Shown here in pieces: positions 17,871-26,759 of a DNA stretch of 64,000 nt. The translations under genes were made by a program, and so were the position numbers. The DNA comes from JACCXG01 sp963785755 (GTDB lineage Bacteria > Acidobacteriota > Vicinamibacteria > Vicinamibacterales > 2-12-FULL-66-21). The notes below the pieces were generated by a model, which did not search any database, was not told the origin of the DNA, and was given only the letters and a program-made list of their open reading frames with translations. The stretch's first letter is position 1; the number at the start of each line of letters is the position of its first letter. The DNA is taken from positions 175,755-239,754 of the forward strand of contig CAWAXG010000032.1 in NCBI GenBank assembly GCA_963785755.1, written 5' to 3'.

Positions 17871-19904
17871 TCATCGACCTGCATTTGCAGACTTCGTTGG
17901 GAGACAGAGAGGCGCGACAGCGTGAATCATCGTGCCGCGCCCGCGCTGCGAGTGGATGGAAAGCTGCCCGCCAATGACTTTCAACCGCTCCTTCATGCTG
18001 GTCAAGCCGAGCCCGGGCCCTCTCATCGCCTCGTGAGGGTCAAAGCCGGCGCCCGAGTCCTTGACTGTCAGGTTAATGGTATTGATTTGACCATTCAGAG
18101 AGACGTGGGCGTGTCGCGACACGCCATGCTTGACGACATTCTGCAGGGCTTCTTGCAAGACGCGGTAGAGACACAGGGAGATTTCCCGTGGCAGCGCTTT
18201 CGGGATGTTCTCGAAGTGAACGTCAATCGTTACACCATGCCGATTGGACAACTCTTCGCAGAACCCGGCCGCCGCCGCTTCCAGCCCCAGGAGTTCCAGT
18301 CTCGCGGGGTGAAGGCCGTGCGACAGCGCCTGAATATCGGACGAAAGCTCCGCAATCTCCTGGCTGACTCCCCCGATCGCCTGCTCGAGTTCGGCCGCTG
18401 AAGCCGGGGGGCTTTGCTTCAGGTAACCGAGACGCACGTTCACCAACGCCAGCCGCTGGTTGATATCGTCGTGAAGCTCGCGGGCGATTCGAGCGCTTTC
18501 TTCCTCGTGCGCTTCGATCAATTTCTGACTCACCGTGGAAAGAGCCTCTTCGGCCAGCTTCCGCTCGGTGATGTCGACGGCCGTGCCAATGTAACCAACA
18601 AACGACCCGTCGTTGTATCGCGGCACACCCGCTGTCACCACCCAGCGATATTCGCCGTCGTGGCGACGGAGCCGATGCTCCATCTGAAAAGGCTCACGCT
18701 GCTCGAAGGCCTTCCCGTACACATCGCGGCAGCGCTCCGCTTCGTCTGGGTGGAGGACGTCGACCTGTCGTTGTCCCAGCGTCGTATCCAATGGCCGTCC
18801 CGTGTAATCGAGCCAGATCTGATTGAGATACGTGACCTGTTTCTCGGCGCCCGACATCCAGATCATGACCGGAGCGGTATTCGCGATGAGGCGGAAGCGT
18901 TCTTCGCTTTCGCGCAGGGCCTCTTCGGCGAGGGTGCGCTCGATCAGATCCGCGGCCTGCCGGGCGAGCACGTCGAAGAATCTGAAGTCCTCTTCGGTCG
19001 GGTTATGCGGCGTCCGCCAGTGCGTCGAGAGCATGCCGAGAGGTCGGCCCGATCGCGATTGCAGCGGCGTCGATTGCACGGCGCGGATGCCAGAGCGACG
19101 ATATTCCTGCTGATCCTGCGTGCCGGCCATGAATTCGCACGCCTCGATATCGGCCACGAGAACGCGTTCGTTGTCACGGAGCGCCTTGCTGCAGGTGCTC
19201 CCCGCTCCAACCGCCACCCGTTGCCAGAACGCCGCAGAGTCAGGGTGGAAATTCCTCCACGCGAGGAGCGTCAGCGACGTGTGGTCTGGTGCGAGCATCT
19301 GGACGCTGGCCGCATCGGACGCCATCAACTCAATTGCCGCGCCGAGAATCTGCTCATACAAGGATTCTGGCGTCGACTCGGAAATCAGGCGGGTGCTGAT
19401 CGACTGGAGCGTTTTGGCGCCCGCCACTTCGCGTGCCAGCCGTTGCTCGCTTTGCCGCAGCGCGGCCTCAGCCTGCTTGGCCTCCGTGATGTCGCGGGCA
19501 ATCTTGGAGCATCCGACAATCCTGCCCGCGGGGTCTCGCAACGGCGAGATCGTCAGTGAGACATCGATGCGTTCGCCGGCTTTGGTGACCCGGACGGTTT
19601 CATAATGTTCGACTCGCTCACCGGCTCGAAGGCGGCTCAGAATGCCGTGCTCTTCATCGTGCAAGTCCGGAGGGATGATTATCGTGATCGGCTGTCCGAT
19701 GGCCTCGTGCTCCGTATATCCGAACATCCGCTCGGCAGCAGCGTTCCACGCTGAAATCACTCCGTCGAGAGTCTTGGCGATGATCGCGTCATCTGAGGAC
19801 TCCACGATCGCCGCATACCGCAATCGGAGTTCTTCCGCTCGCGTGAGGTCGGTGGCGTCCGGGGACACGGCGAGGACGCATGGTTCATCCTCTGTCACAC
19901 GCAC
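17871..19904 (-). CDS. PAS-GAF-PAS sensor histidine kinase (NarL-type partner class)
   Basis: A 677-residue soluble kinase. Domains in order: PAS with PAC (about residues 25-150, YAAIVESSDDAIIAKTLDGV), GAF (about 160-325), a second PAS (about 335-455, FRLIANTAPVMIWMSG), HisKA_3 with the phosphorylated histidine in ARIARELHDDINQRLALVN, and an HATPase domain (VLQEALQNVVKHG, VKDSGAGFDPHEA, GLGLTSMKERL). No transmembrane segment, so it senses a cytoplasmic signal; no heme ligand or other cofactor motif is obvious. GTG start at 19904. The response regulator gene ends fifteen bases upstream, so the two form an operon. Confidence 0.9.
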   Translation of the reverse strand: MRVTEDEPCVLAVSPDATDLTRAEELRLRYAAIVESSDDAIIAKTLDGVISAWNAAAERMFGYTEHEAIGQPITIIIPPDLHDEEHGILSRLRAGERVEHYETVRVTKAGERIDVSLTISPLRDPAGRIVGCSKIARDITEAKQAEAALRQSEQRLAREVAGAKTLQSISTRLISESTPESLYEQILGAAIELMASDAASVQMLAPDHTSLTLLAWRNFHPDSAAFWQRVAVGAGSTCSKALRDNERVLVADIEACEFMAGTQDQQEYRRSGIRAVQSTPLQSRSGRPLGMLSTHWRTPHNPTEEDFRFFDVLARQAADLIERTLAEEALRESEERFRLIANTAPVMIWMSGAEKQVTYLNQIWLDYTGRPLDTTLGQRQVDVLHPDEAERCRDVYGKAFEQREPFQMEHRLRRHDGEYRWVVTAGVPRYNDGSFVGYIGTAVDITERKLAEEALSTVSQKLIEAHEEESARIARELHDDINQRLALVNVRLGYLKQSPPASAAELEQAIGGVSQEIAELSSDIQALSHGLHPARLELLGLEAAAAGFCEELSNRHGVTIDVHFENIPKALPREISLCLYRVLQEALQNVVKHGVSRHAHVSLNGQINTINLTVKDSGAGFDPHEAMRGPGLGLTSMKERLKVIGGQLSIHSQRGRGTMIHAVAPLCLPTKSANAGR

Positions 19905-19919
19905 CTCACGTTCCAGCGG

Positions 19920-20828
19920 CTAGCTGGCAGAGACAGCGGTGTGCTCCGCGCAGATGCGCGTGAGCGCCTGATCGTCGTTCGAGTACGGCACCGGATACGC
20001 GCACAGAATGTCGACGTCTTGCGCCAGTTCGCCACAGAGTTGTTCGAGCTGAACCGCCTCCGCCGTTCTGCCTGCGGCCCACAAGCGTCCCGCACGTTCC
20101 CCGCAAAAAGCGACGCGGGGATGTGCTTTCCCGGCTTTGGCGGCGGCCTCACGCACACCGTTGATCGCGTCAAGAAATCGGACGGGGTCAGGTGCGACGT
20201 CAGCATCGAATGAAAGGCACGTGCCGCGCTCAATGGCGCCATCAATGTCCACGCCCTGCGTGCGCAACTCCTGCAGAAGATGTGTTCGGTGAGATTCCGT
20301 CACCAGGACGATCGCGGCATCGGCGGCGTTCAGGGCGGCAGCAACATAGCGAGTTACGGCATCGACGATAGCTGCGTCATCCGAACAGAAGAGAATCTCG
20401 TGACGGCGTGGAGCGGGAGCATCGGTCGGTTCGGTAAACGCGACACTGCGGCTCACGAATCGTTGGCCCGCGAGTACGGCGTCGATCGCGGACAGCAGGT
20501 CGGTCGCGGCAGATACCTTCTGAATGTAACCACGGGCGCCCAATCTGAGCGCCTCTCGTACGATGTCCGGCGAGGACTCCTGGCTCATGAAGAGAAGTCG
20601 TGCGTGGGGAGCGAGCCTGGGGATCTGCTTCGCGACCTCGAATCCATGCATCTTCGGCAAGTTGAGATCGAGCAGAATCAAATCCGGCTGCAGCTCCTCG
20701 ACCTTCTGAACGGCCTCCAACCCATCCGCCGCCTCGATGGTCTGGAACTCCGTCCGTCGTTGAAGCGCCTTACAAGTGAGCTGGCGGAACCCCGCATGGT
20801 CCTCGACGACGAGAATCCTCAGCGGCAT
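19920..20828 (-). CDS. Response regulator with receiver domain fused to a MEDS domain
   Basis: A 302-residue protein. Residues 1-122 are a receiver domain (RILVVEDHAGFRQLTCKAL, the phosphorylated Asp in LILLDLNLPKMHGF, and the conserved Lys in GARGYIQKVSAATDLL). Residues 135-295 match the MEDS (DcmR-sensory) family, a degenerate KaiC/RecA-like fold: HEILFCSDDAAIVDAVTRYV, AADAAIVLVTESHR, CLSFDADVAPDP and the late AGRTAEAVQLEQLC. No DNA-binding domain is present, so the output is probably through ligand or protein contacts. The ATG at 20828 has GGAGG ten bases upstream. It is the first gene of an operon with the histidine kinase. Confidence 0.88.
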   Translation of the reverse strand: MPLRILVVEDHAGFRQLTCKALQRRTEFQTIEAADGLEAVQKVEELQPDLILLDLNLPKMHGFEVAKQIPRLAPHARLLFMSQESSPDIVREALRLGARGYIQKVSAATDLLSAIDAVLAGQRFVSRSVAFTEPTDAPAPRRHEILFCSDDAAIVDAVTRYVAAALNAADAAIVLVTESHRTHLLQELRTQGVDIDGAIERGTCLSFDADVAPDPVRFLDAINGVREAAAKAGKAHPRVAFCGERAGRLWAAGRTAEAVQLEQLCGELAQDVDILCAYPVPYSNDDQALTRICAEHTAVSAS

Positions 20829-21029
20829 ATGGAAGGGTCCTCCTTGCCGTGCCACAATCCACGACTCCGTGCAAACGCTCCGTAGACCGGAATCTGGACT
20901 CCTGGCAGCACCGCACCCATTCGGTCGCCTTCGGTAGCATAGAACAAAAAGGCTACTCCATCGAATCTTGAGCTCCTCCAGACAACGAATCGCCGCAGCG
21001 TCTCGTCTATGGAATGACCACCGCCAGTC

Positions 21030-22244
21030 ATGAGGCACGCCGCACTCGCTGCCATCGTTGCCCTGGTTCTCGGAGCGTCGGGCCCGGCGTCGCCGGCGAT
21101 CACGGCGCAGCGGGCGGCCGCTGCCGTTACGGTCCCGTTCGAGCTCGCGACTCGCCATGTCATCGTCAAGGTCAGCGTGAACCGGTCGCGGCCGCTGGCC
21201 TTCGTGCTCGACACCGGCGCCAACCTCGCCATCATCAGGACGGACACCGCGAAAGAGCTCGGCCTGTCGCTTCATGGCACCGTCAGCTCCGGCGGGGCGG
21301 GCGCGGGAAGACAGGCGGGCAGCCGCGTGAAGGGCGCCTCGTGGTCGCTGCCCGGCCTCGACGGATTTGCGCAGCCGATTACGCTGGCGCTGCCGCTGCC
21401 GCTCCTGCCATCGGGGATGGGCCGCGATATCGACGGGATCATCGGCGGCGAGTTCATCAAGCAGTTCGTGCTGGAGCTCGATTATGCCGCGCGCGCCATC
21501 ACGCTGCACGACCGGGCGTCGTTCGTGTACCGCGGCCGCGGCGAGACGCTGCCGCTCGACTTCAACTCGAACGGCCATCCGGTGCTCGCCGCCGCGATCA
21601 CGCCGCTCGGGGGCAAGCCCATCGAGCACAAGTTTCTGCTGGACATCGGGTCGGGCCTCGCGCTCGCGCTGCACAGCCCGTTCGTGCTCGAGCAGAATCT
21701 GCTCGCGCCTGAGTCGAAGACGATTCGAGCGACCGGCCTGGCCGGCGCCGGCGGCCGCTCGTTCGGACGCCTTGGCCGCGTGGCGGCCCTGCAAATCGGG
21801 CGGTTCACGATCAACAACCCGATCGCCCTGTTCTCACAGGACAAGGCGGGCGCGTTCGCGGATGGATCGCTCGCGGGCAACATCGGCGCACAGATCGCGA
21901 GCCGCTTCCGGCTGTTCCTGGACTATGGCCGGCGGCGCATCATCCTGGAGCCGTCGCCGACGTTCGCCGATCCGTTCGATCGCGCGTTCAGCGGCCTCTC
22001 CGTGCGGGCCGAGGGACCGGGACACCGCACCTTCCGGGTTCATGAAGTGCTCGAGGATTCTCCGGCGACCGAGGCGGGCATCCTGGAGGGCGACATCATT
22101 GCGGCGATCGACGGCACGCCGGCCGAGCAGCTGACGCTGTCGCAAATCAGTGAGTGGTTCGAGAAGCCGGTTGCGCGAACGCTGACGATTCGACGGGCCG
22201 AGCAGACGATCAACGTGACGGTGACGCCAAGGAAACTGATCTAG
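21030..22244 (+). CDS. Exported aspartyl protease with C-terminal PDZ domain
   Basis: A 404-residue protein with a signal peptide (MRHAALAAIVALVLGASGPA), a retropepsin-like domain with the active motif LAFVLDTGANLAIIRTD, a second lobe with FLLDIGSGLALAL where the second aspartate motif is D-I-G-S, and a PDZ domain from about residue 320 (HEVLEDSPATEAGILEGDII). This two-lobe plus PDZ layout is common in Acidobacteriota and Bacteroidota. It likely acts in the periplasm; targets are unknown. The ATG at 21030 is 200 bases from the divergent response-regulator gene. The RyR-motif gene follows 120 bases downstream. Confidence 0.88.
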   Translation: MRHAALAAIVALVLGASGPASPAITAQRAAAAVTVPFELATRHVIVKVSVNRSRPLAFVLDTGANLAIIRTDTAKELGLSLHGTVSSGGAGAGRQAGSRVKGASWSLPGLDGFAQPITLALPLPLLPSGMGRDIDGIIGGEFIKQFVLELDYAARAITLHDRASFVYRGRGETLPLDFNSNGHPVLAAAITPLGGKPIEHKFLLDIGSGLALALHSPFVLEQNLLAPESKTIRATGLAGAGGRSFGRLGRVAALQIGRFTINNPIALFSQDKAGAFADGSLAGNIGAQIASRFRLFLDYGRRRIILEPSPTFADPFDRAFSGLSVRAEGPGHRTFRVHEVLEDSPATEAGILEGDIIAAIDGTPAEQLTLSQISEWFEKPVARTLTIRRAEQTINVTVTPRKLI

Positions 22245-22364
22245 CAGCCCGCCGCCCGGTCGCGGCCGATGACGGTGTCCACAGGTGGCCGGCGTTCCAG
22301 GTCGCGCTCAGGGAGAGCGTCGTCCTTGCCACTTGACAAGTACCTGAGCGTAAGGTGCCGGGTG

Positions 22365-23207
22365 ATGAAGAGGACGGCAGCCCTTCTCCTCGGTGCGTTC
22401 ATCGGCCTTGCCGGCGCGGTGAGTCCCGCCCAGTCCAGGCTGAGCACCAAGGATTACGACGACTTCTACAGCCGTGTGATCCTCGAAGCGAAGAACGGCA
22501 GCAAAGCGGAATGGCTGGCGTCGTACGATTCGGTCGTCGATTTCGTGGCCCGGGTGAGGCAGGACGTCGAAGCGCTTCCCGAGGCCAATCGGCGCGCGCT
22601 CGCGAGGGCCGTTCACGACAACGGCTATTGGAAGGGCCAGGAGGTTCGCATCCGCGACGGCCAGGACCCCTTCCTCGGCGCGAAGTTCAAGGCCGCGGAC
22701 GCTGCCCTGAAGGCAGTGCTCACCCCGGAGGGATTCAAGGCCTACCTCGGCCGCTATGCGCAGGGAGCCGGCGGCTATCGGCTTTCCCTCGAGGCCGTTG
22801 CCGATCGGGCGGCGCTCTACAAACTCGAAGGCAAGAGCATTCCGCGTGTTTCGGAGATCCCGGCCAACACATCCATCGTCAACGCCAACGCACAGAGCTG
22901 GGATGATCTGGTGGCCGACGCGCAGAACTACCCGAACCCCGGCGAGCGTCTCGCCGTGATCATGAGGAACCAGATGAACGGCGTCGCGTCCGCGTTATCG
23001 CTGCTCCGCGCCAGCCGGACGCGCTCGGACGCGGAGATGGATTACGCCACGGCCGTGATCTGGCGCTACACCGGACACTACAGCGGCCGGGACGGCTGGG
23101 AGCGCGAGCCGCTCATCCGCATTCCCTACCCGCAGCTGTCAGAAGCCGAGAAGGCCAAGGACAGGACTGTCTGGAAAGCCGTGCGCGATGCGCTCGCAAC
23201 TCGCTGA
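22365..23207 (+). CDS. Exported protein with a C-terminal RyR-type motif
   Basis: About 280 residues starting MKRTAALLLGAFIGLAGAVS, a signal peptide. The middle is helical and without a known domain (FYSRVILEAKNGSKAEWLAS, AVHDNGYWKGQEVRIRDGQD). The end, REPLIRIPYPQLSEAEKAKD followed by RTVWKAVRDAL, is the hallmark of the RyR domain (PYxxLSExEKxKDR), known from ryanodine receptors and many bacterial proteins, usually cytosolic and thought to bind nucleotide-like ligands. An exported version is unusual. It follows the aspartyl protease on the same strand. Confidence 0.75.
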   Translation: MKRTAALLLGAFIGLAGAVSPAQSRLSTKDYDDFYSRVILEAKNGSKAEWLASYDSVVDFVARVRQDVEALPEANRRALARAVHDNGYWKGQEVRIRDGQDPFLGAKFKAADAALKAVLTPEGFKAYLGRYAQGAGGYRLSLEAVADRAALYKLEGKSIPRVSEIPANTSIVNANAQSWDDLVADAQNYPNPGERLAVIMRNQMNGVASALSLLRASRTRSDAEMDYATAVIWRYTGHYSGRDGWEREPLIRIPYPQLSEAEKAKDRTVWKAVRDALATR

Positions 23208-23345
23208 ACGCGCGGGTCCGTGTCGCACCCGACGCCGGGCACGACGGATGCATCTCCAAGACAAATCGACACGCATACGCAGCCCGACTTGGGGAAGATT
23301 GACGATGTTCGCCGCTGCGTTCAGCGGATGAGGTAGGAATCGCCC

Positions 23346-25091
23346 GTGCATTACCATCCCCCGACCTCCGGCCGGCCGTGCATCTTCGTTGTCGCAGTTG
23401 CGCTCTTGTGTGCCGGCTTCGACGGCAGTAACGAGCCAGGCTCCACCCCTATTGCAGCCGCCAGCCCTCAGGCGGTTCCGGCCGACGCGAAGGACGCCGA
23501 TGTGGCGCCGACCGTCGCACGTGTGCTCGATTCGGCGGAACATCCAGCCCTGCGGTGGAGTGCGATCTCCGACGTGGCGGCCGGCCTCAAGCCTCTCTAT
23601 GGGGCCGAGCCGGATCGATTGCTCTGGTTCGCGGGCCAGACGCCCGTCCCCTGGCTGGCGGCCACGCTAGCGACTATCGCCGCCGCGGGAGACTACGGTC
23701 TCGATGCAGCGGACTACGACGCCCCTCTGATTGCGGAGCGATGGCCCGCCGTCAAGGCCGGAGAGGCGTCCGGGCCCGAGCGCGCACATTTCGATCTGGG
23801 CGTCAGCGTCGCCGTCGCCCGCATGCTGAAAGCGGTGCACGTGGGACGTGTCGATCCCGCGACGATGAATTGGGGGTACGAGGCAGCGGCGAAGAACCTC
23901 GATGTCGCCGCGCAACTCCGTAGTGTCGGCGAGAACAAAACGCTGGCCGCCGTTCTCGCTTCGCTCGAACCACCATTCGCGCACTATGTCCGCGCTCGCC
24001 AGACTCTGGCGGCCTACCGGCGGCTGGTCGAAGCCGGAGAACCGGAGCCGGTGCCCGAGCTCCCGAAGGGCTCGACGAAACTCGAGCCGGGAAAGTCATG
24101 GGCCGGCGTGGTGCCTCTGGCGGCTCGCCTGCGAGCGCTGGGCGACCTGCCGGCGCAACAGAAGCCCGCGTCCGGCCTGTATGCCGGTCCAGTCGTGGAA
24201 GCGGTCAAGCGATTTCAACAGCGGCATGGGCTGAACACCGACGGCATCATCGGCGCCGGAACGATCAAGGCAGTGAACGTATCGCTGGCACAGCGCGTGC
24301 GACAGCTCGAACTGGCGATGGAGCGCAAGCGATGGCTGCCGAATCTGAGCGACCGGCCCAATGTGTTCGTCAACGTGCCCCTGTTCCGGCTGTGGGCGAC
24401 GGATCCGGTCACCGGCGGCGAGCCGCTCCGGATGAACGTCGTCGTCGGCCAATCGCTCAATCACCGGACGCCGATCTTCATCGATGAAATGGAGTACGTG
24501 GTCTTCAGGCCGTACTGGAATCCGCCGCCCGGCATCACCGTTAAGGAGATCGTTCCTCGCGCGCGGCGGGATCCCGCCTATCTCGAACGCGAAGCGCTTG
24601 AAATCGTGGCGAGCGGCAAAGACGACGCGCAGGCGCTGCCGCCAACTCCCGAGAACCTGTCCGCGGTCGTCGCCGGCAGCCTGTTCATCCGCCAGAAGCC
24701 CGGCCCGGAAAACTCTCTCGGCCTCGCGAAGTTCATCTTTCCGAACTCCAACAACGTGTACATGCACGGCACGCCGGCCCAGCAGCTGTTCGCGCGCGTG
24801 CGCCGTGATTTCAGCCACGGCTGCATCCGGCTGGAGGATCCCCCGCGCTTCGCCGAATGGGTGCTGCGCGATCAACCCGAGTGGACGCGCAAGCGAATCG
24901 ACGACGCGATGCAGGGGGAGCGGCCGACGCAGGTCAATCTGAAACAGAAGCTGAGAGTGGTGCTGTTCTACGACACGGTGCACGTCAACTCCGAGAACGT
25001 CGTGCACTTCGTGGACGACATCTACGGCCACGACCGCGAGCTCGATGCGGCGCTGCTTCGCGGCTATCCCTATCCGTATCGGAACAAGTAA
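23346..25091 (+). CDS. L,D-transpeptidase (YcbB-like) with peptidoglycan-binding domain
   Basis: A 581-residue exported protein. A signal peptide (CIFVVAVALLCAGF) precedes an N-terminal scaffold domain (about residues 60-220), a PG_binding_1 domain (about 275-320, VVEAVKRFQQRHGLNTDGII) and a YkuD catalytic domain (about 330-530). The active-site cysteine is residue 493 in RRDFSHGCIRLED, with the conserved histidine in NVYMHGTPA. It forms 3-3 cross-links in peptidoglycan or attaches proteins to it. GTG start at 23346; no strong ribosome site, so the exact start is open. Monocistronic. Length fits the YcbB (LdtD) class. Confidence 0.9.
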   Translation: MHYHPPTSGRPCIFVVAVALLCAGFDGSNEPGSTPIAAASPQAVPADAKDADVAPTVARVLDSAEHPALRWSAISDVAAGLKPLYGAEPDRLLWFAGQTPVPWLAATLATIAAAGDYGLDAADYDAPLIAERWPAVKAGEASGPERAHFDLGVSVAVARMLKAVHVGRVDPATMNWGYEAAAKNLDVAAQLRSVGENKTLAAVLASLEPPFAHYVRARQTLAAYRRLVEAGEPEPVPELPKGSTKLEPGKSWAGVVPLAARLRALGDLPAQQKPASGLYAGPVVEAVKRFQQRHGLNTDGIIGAGTIKAVNVSLAQRVRQLELAMERKRWLPNLSDRPNVFVNVPLFRLWATDPVTGGEPLRMNVVVGQSLNHRTPIFIDEMEYVVFRPYWNPPPGITVKEIVPRARRDPAYLEREALEIVASGKDDAQALPPTPENLSAVVAGSLFIRQKPGPENSLGLAKFIFPNSNNVYMHGTPAQQLFARVRRDFSHGCIRLEDPPRFAEWVLRDQPEWTRKRIDDAMQGERPTQVNLKQKLRVVLFYDTVHVNSENVVHFVDDIYGHDRELDAALLRGYPYPYRNK

Positions 25092-25228
25092 CAAGGAAGA
25101 AGGTACAGAGCCAGTCGGCTTCTACCGCCGGTCCTCCTGGCAGGTGTGCCTGACGCGTGCGCGTCCGGGAGAGGCGCGGGTGATGAGCGCTAACGTGCAG
25201 GGCTGCAGGCGTTGAATAATCAGGCTCT

Positions 25229-26167
25229 ATGATCACATCGCCCACGCCCGTTGATTCAGTGCTGCAGACAATCGGCCGCACACCGCTCGTGCGGCTGCGC
25301 CGGCTCGTCCCGCCGGGATCCGCCGACATCGTCATCAAGCTCGAGTACTTCAACCCGACCGGGTCGTACAAAGACCGAATGGCGCTCGCGATGATCGAAG
25401 GCGCCGAACGGCGTGGCGCCCTGCGGCCGGGCATGCGCGTCGTCGAGTTCACCGGCGGCAGCACCGGTTCATCCCTGGCGATGGTGTGTGCGATGAAGGG
25501 TTACGCCTTCCATCCGTTGTCATCGGACGCCTTCGCCGTAGAGAAACTCGACACGATGCGCGCCTTCGGCGCCGACCTCGAGATCGTGCCGAGCGAGGGA
25601 GGAAAGGTGACGCCGGGATTGTTCGATCGCTTCAAAGCCCGGATCGCCGAGCTGACAAAGGATCCGAATACGTTCTGGACGGATCAGTTCAACAACGCCG
25701 ACGCGCTGGATGGCTATGCCAATATCGGCCGCGAGCTGGTCGAACAGATCGGCCGCATCGATGCGTTCGTCGGGGCAGTGGGCACCGCAGGCATGCTGGT
25801 CGGTGTCTCGACCGCCTTGCGGCAGGCTGGCGCGGCCACGCGCATCATCGCGCTCGAGCCAGCCACCTCACCAGTCCTCACAGCAGGAAAGAGTGGGCCG
25901 CACCGGGTCGAGGGCACGGCGGCGGGCTTCCGGCCGCCGCACCTGATCGAAGGGTCGTTCGATGAGGCGAGGGCGATCGACGAGGACGAAGGGCGCGCGA
26001 TGGTGCGGCGGGCAGCAAAAGAGGAAGGGGTGTTCGCGGGGACATCGACCGGCCTCAATCTGGTGGGCGCGCTTCAGATTGCGCGCGAGCTCGGACCAGG
26101 CCGAATCGTGGCGACGGTGGCCGTCGACACCGGACTCAAGTATCTCGCCGGAGATTTGTACAAGTAG
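25229..26167 (+). CDS. Cysteine synthase/cystathionine beta-synthase-type PLP enzyme
   Basis: A 312-residue fold-type II PLP enzyme. The cofactor lysine is Lys48 in NPTGSYKDRMAL; the substrate loop FTGGSTGSSLAMVCAMKG and the C-terminal FAGTSTGLNLVGAL match O-acetylserine sulfhydrylases and CBS-like lyases. GAVGTAGMLVG carries the phosphate-binding glycines (GxxGT). The sequence NPTGSYKDR differs from the usual NPxxSVKDR, so the substrate may not be O-acetylserine. Cytoplasmic; no sulfur genes nearby. Confidence 0.85.
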   Translation: MITSPTPVDSVLQTIGRTPLVRLRRLVPPGSADIVIKLEYFNPTGSYKDRMALAMIEGAERRGALRPGMRVVEFTGGSTGSSLAMVCAMKGYAFHPLSSDAFAVEKLDTMRAFGADLEIVPSEGGKVTPGLFDRFKARIAELTKDPNTFWTDQFNNADALDGYANIGRELVEQIGRIDAFVGAVGTAGMLVGVSTALRQAGAATRIIALEPATSPVLTAGKSGPHRVEGTAAGFRPPHLIEGSFDEARAIDEDEGRAMVRRAAKEEGVFAGTSTGLNLVGALQIARELGPGRIVATVAVDTGLKYLAGDLYK

Positions 26168-26208
26168 TAAGGTGCAAGAGGCCGCTCGTCGCCAAGAACC
26201 CCGCGTCC

Positions 26209-26337
26209 ATGGTTCCGGGAACGTTCACGACGTATGCCTACACGCTGGACGGCGACACGCTGCGGGTGACGTTCCAGAAGAACCAGAACGGACCGATCGC
26301 CAATCCCGTCACCGTCAAGGCGATACGCGTCGAGTGA
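26209..26337 (+). pseudogene. C-terminal scrap of an uncharacterised beta-rich protein
   Basis: An open reading of 42 codons, MVPGTFTTYAYTLDGDTLRV then TFQKNQNGPIANPVTVKAIR with a stop. The alternation of strands resembles the end of a lipocalin-like barrel. There is no room for an N-terminal part, which would overlap the PLP enzyme, so it is a remnant. Confidence 0.45.
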
Positions 26338-26371
26338 CGAGCGTGCGCGCTCGGACCATTCCCCCATTCCC

Positions 26372-26417
26372 CTTGACGGTCGACAAGACGGCCGCTATCC
26401 TCTTGTAGACCGTCAAG
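26372..26417. promoter_or_regulatory. Palindromic PadR operator
   Basis: CTTGACGGTCGACAAGA (26372-26388) and TCTTGTAGACCGTCAAG (26401-26417) are inverted copies with one mismatch over 17 bases and a 12-base spacer. The second arm ends nine bases before the start of the PadR gene. The left arm contains a TTGAC that could also serve as a -35 element. This is the position and symmetry expected for autorepression by the PadR dimer. Confidence 0.75.
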
Positions 26418-26425
26418 GGGGGTTG

Positions 26426-26755
26426 GTGGGCAAGCCGATCGATCTGGTCCAGGGGACGCTGGACCTGCTCATACTCAAGGCCGTGCGCTCCGCGCCGTTG
26501 CATGGCTGGGCCATCGCGCAGCGCATCAACCAGGTGTCGCAGGACGTCCTGCGCGTCCAGCAGGGGACGCTGTATCCTGCGCTGCAGCGGCTCGAGCGTC
26601 AGGGCTGGATCACCGCCGAGTGGGGCGCGTCCGAGAACAACCGCCGGGCACGCTTCTACAGCCTGACGAAGACCGGACGGAAGCACCTCGAACGCGAGCA
26701 GGCCACGTGGGAGCGGCTGTCCGGCGCGATCGCGCTCTTCCTGCGAACCGCGTGA
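26426..26755 (+). CDS. PadR-family transcriptional repressor
   Basis: A protein of about 109 residues with the PadR winged helix: DLVQGTLDLLILKAVRSAPL, HGWAIAQRINQVSQDVLRVQ, QGTLYPALQRLERQGWITAE and the Tyr-rich wing RARFYSLTKTGRKHLEREQ. GTG at 26426 preferred over TTG at 26423; GGGGGG lies upstream. It is followed four bases later by an intact ADOP permease, the standard pairing in Acidobacteriota, and preceded by a palindromic operator it probably binds. Confidence 0.92.
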   Translation: MGKPIDLVQGTLDLLILKAVRSAPLHGWAIAQRINQVSQDVLRVQQGTLYPALQRLERQGWITAEWGASENNRRARFYSLTKTGRKHLEREQATWERLSGAIALFLRTA

Positions 26756-26759
26756 CGCC

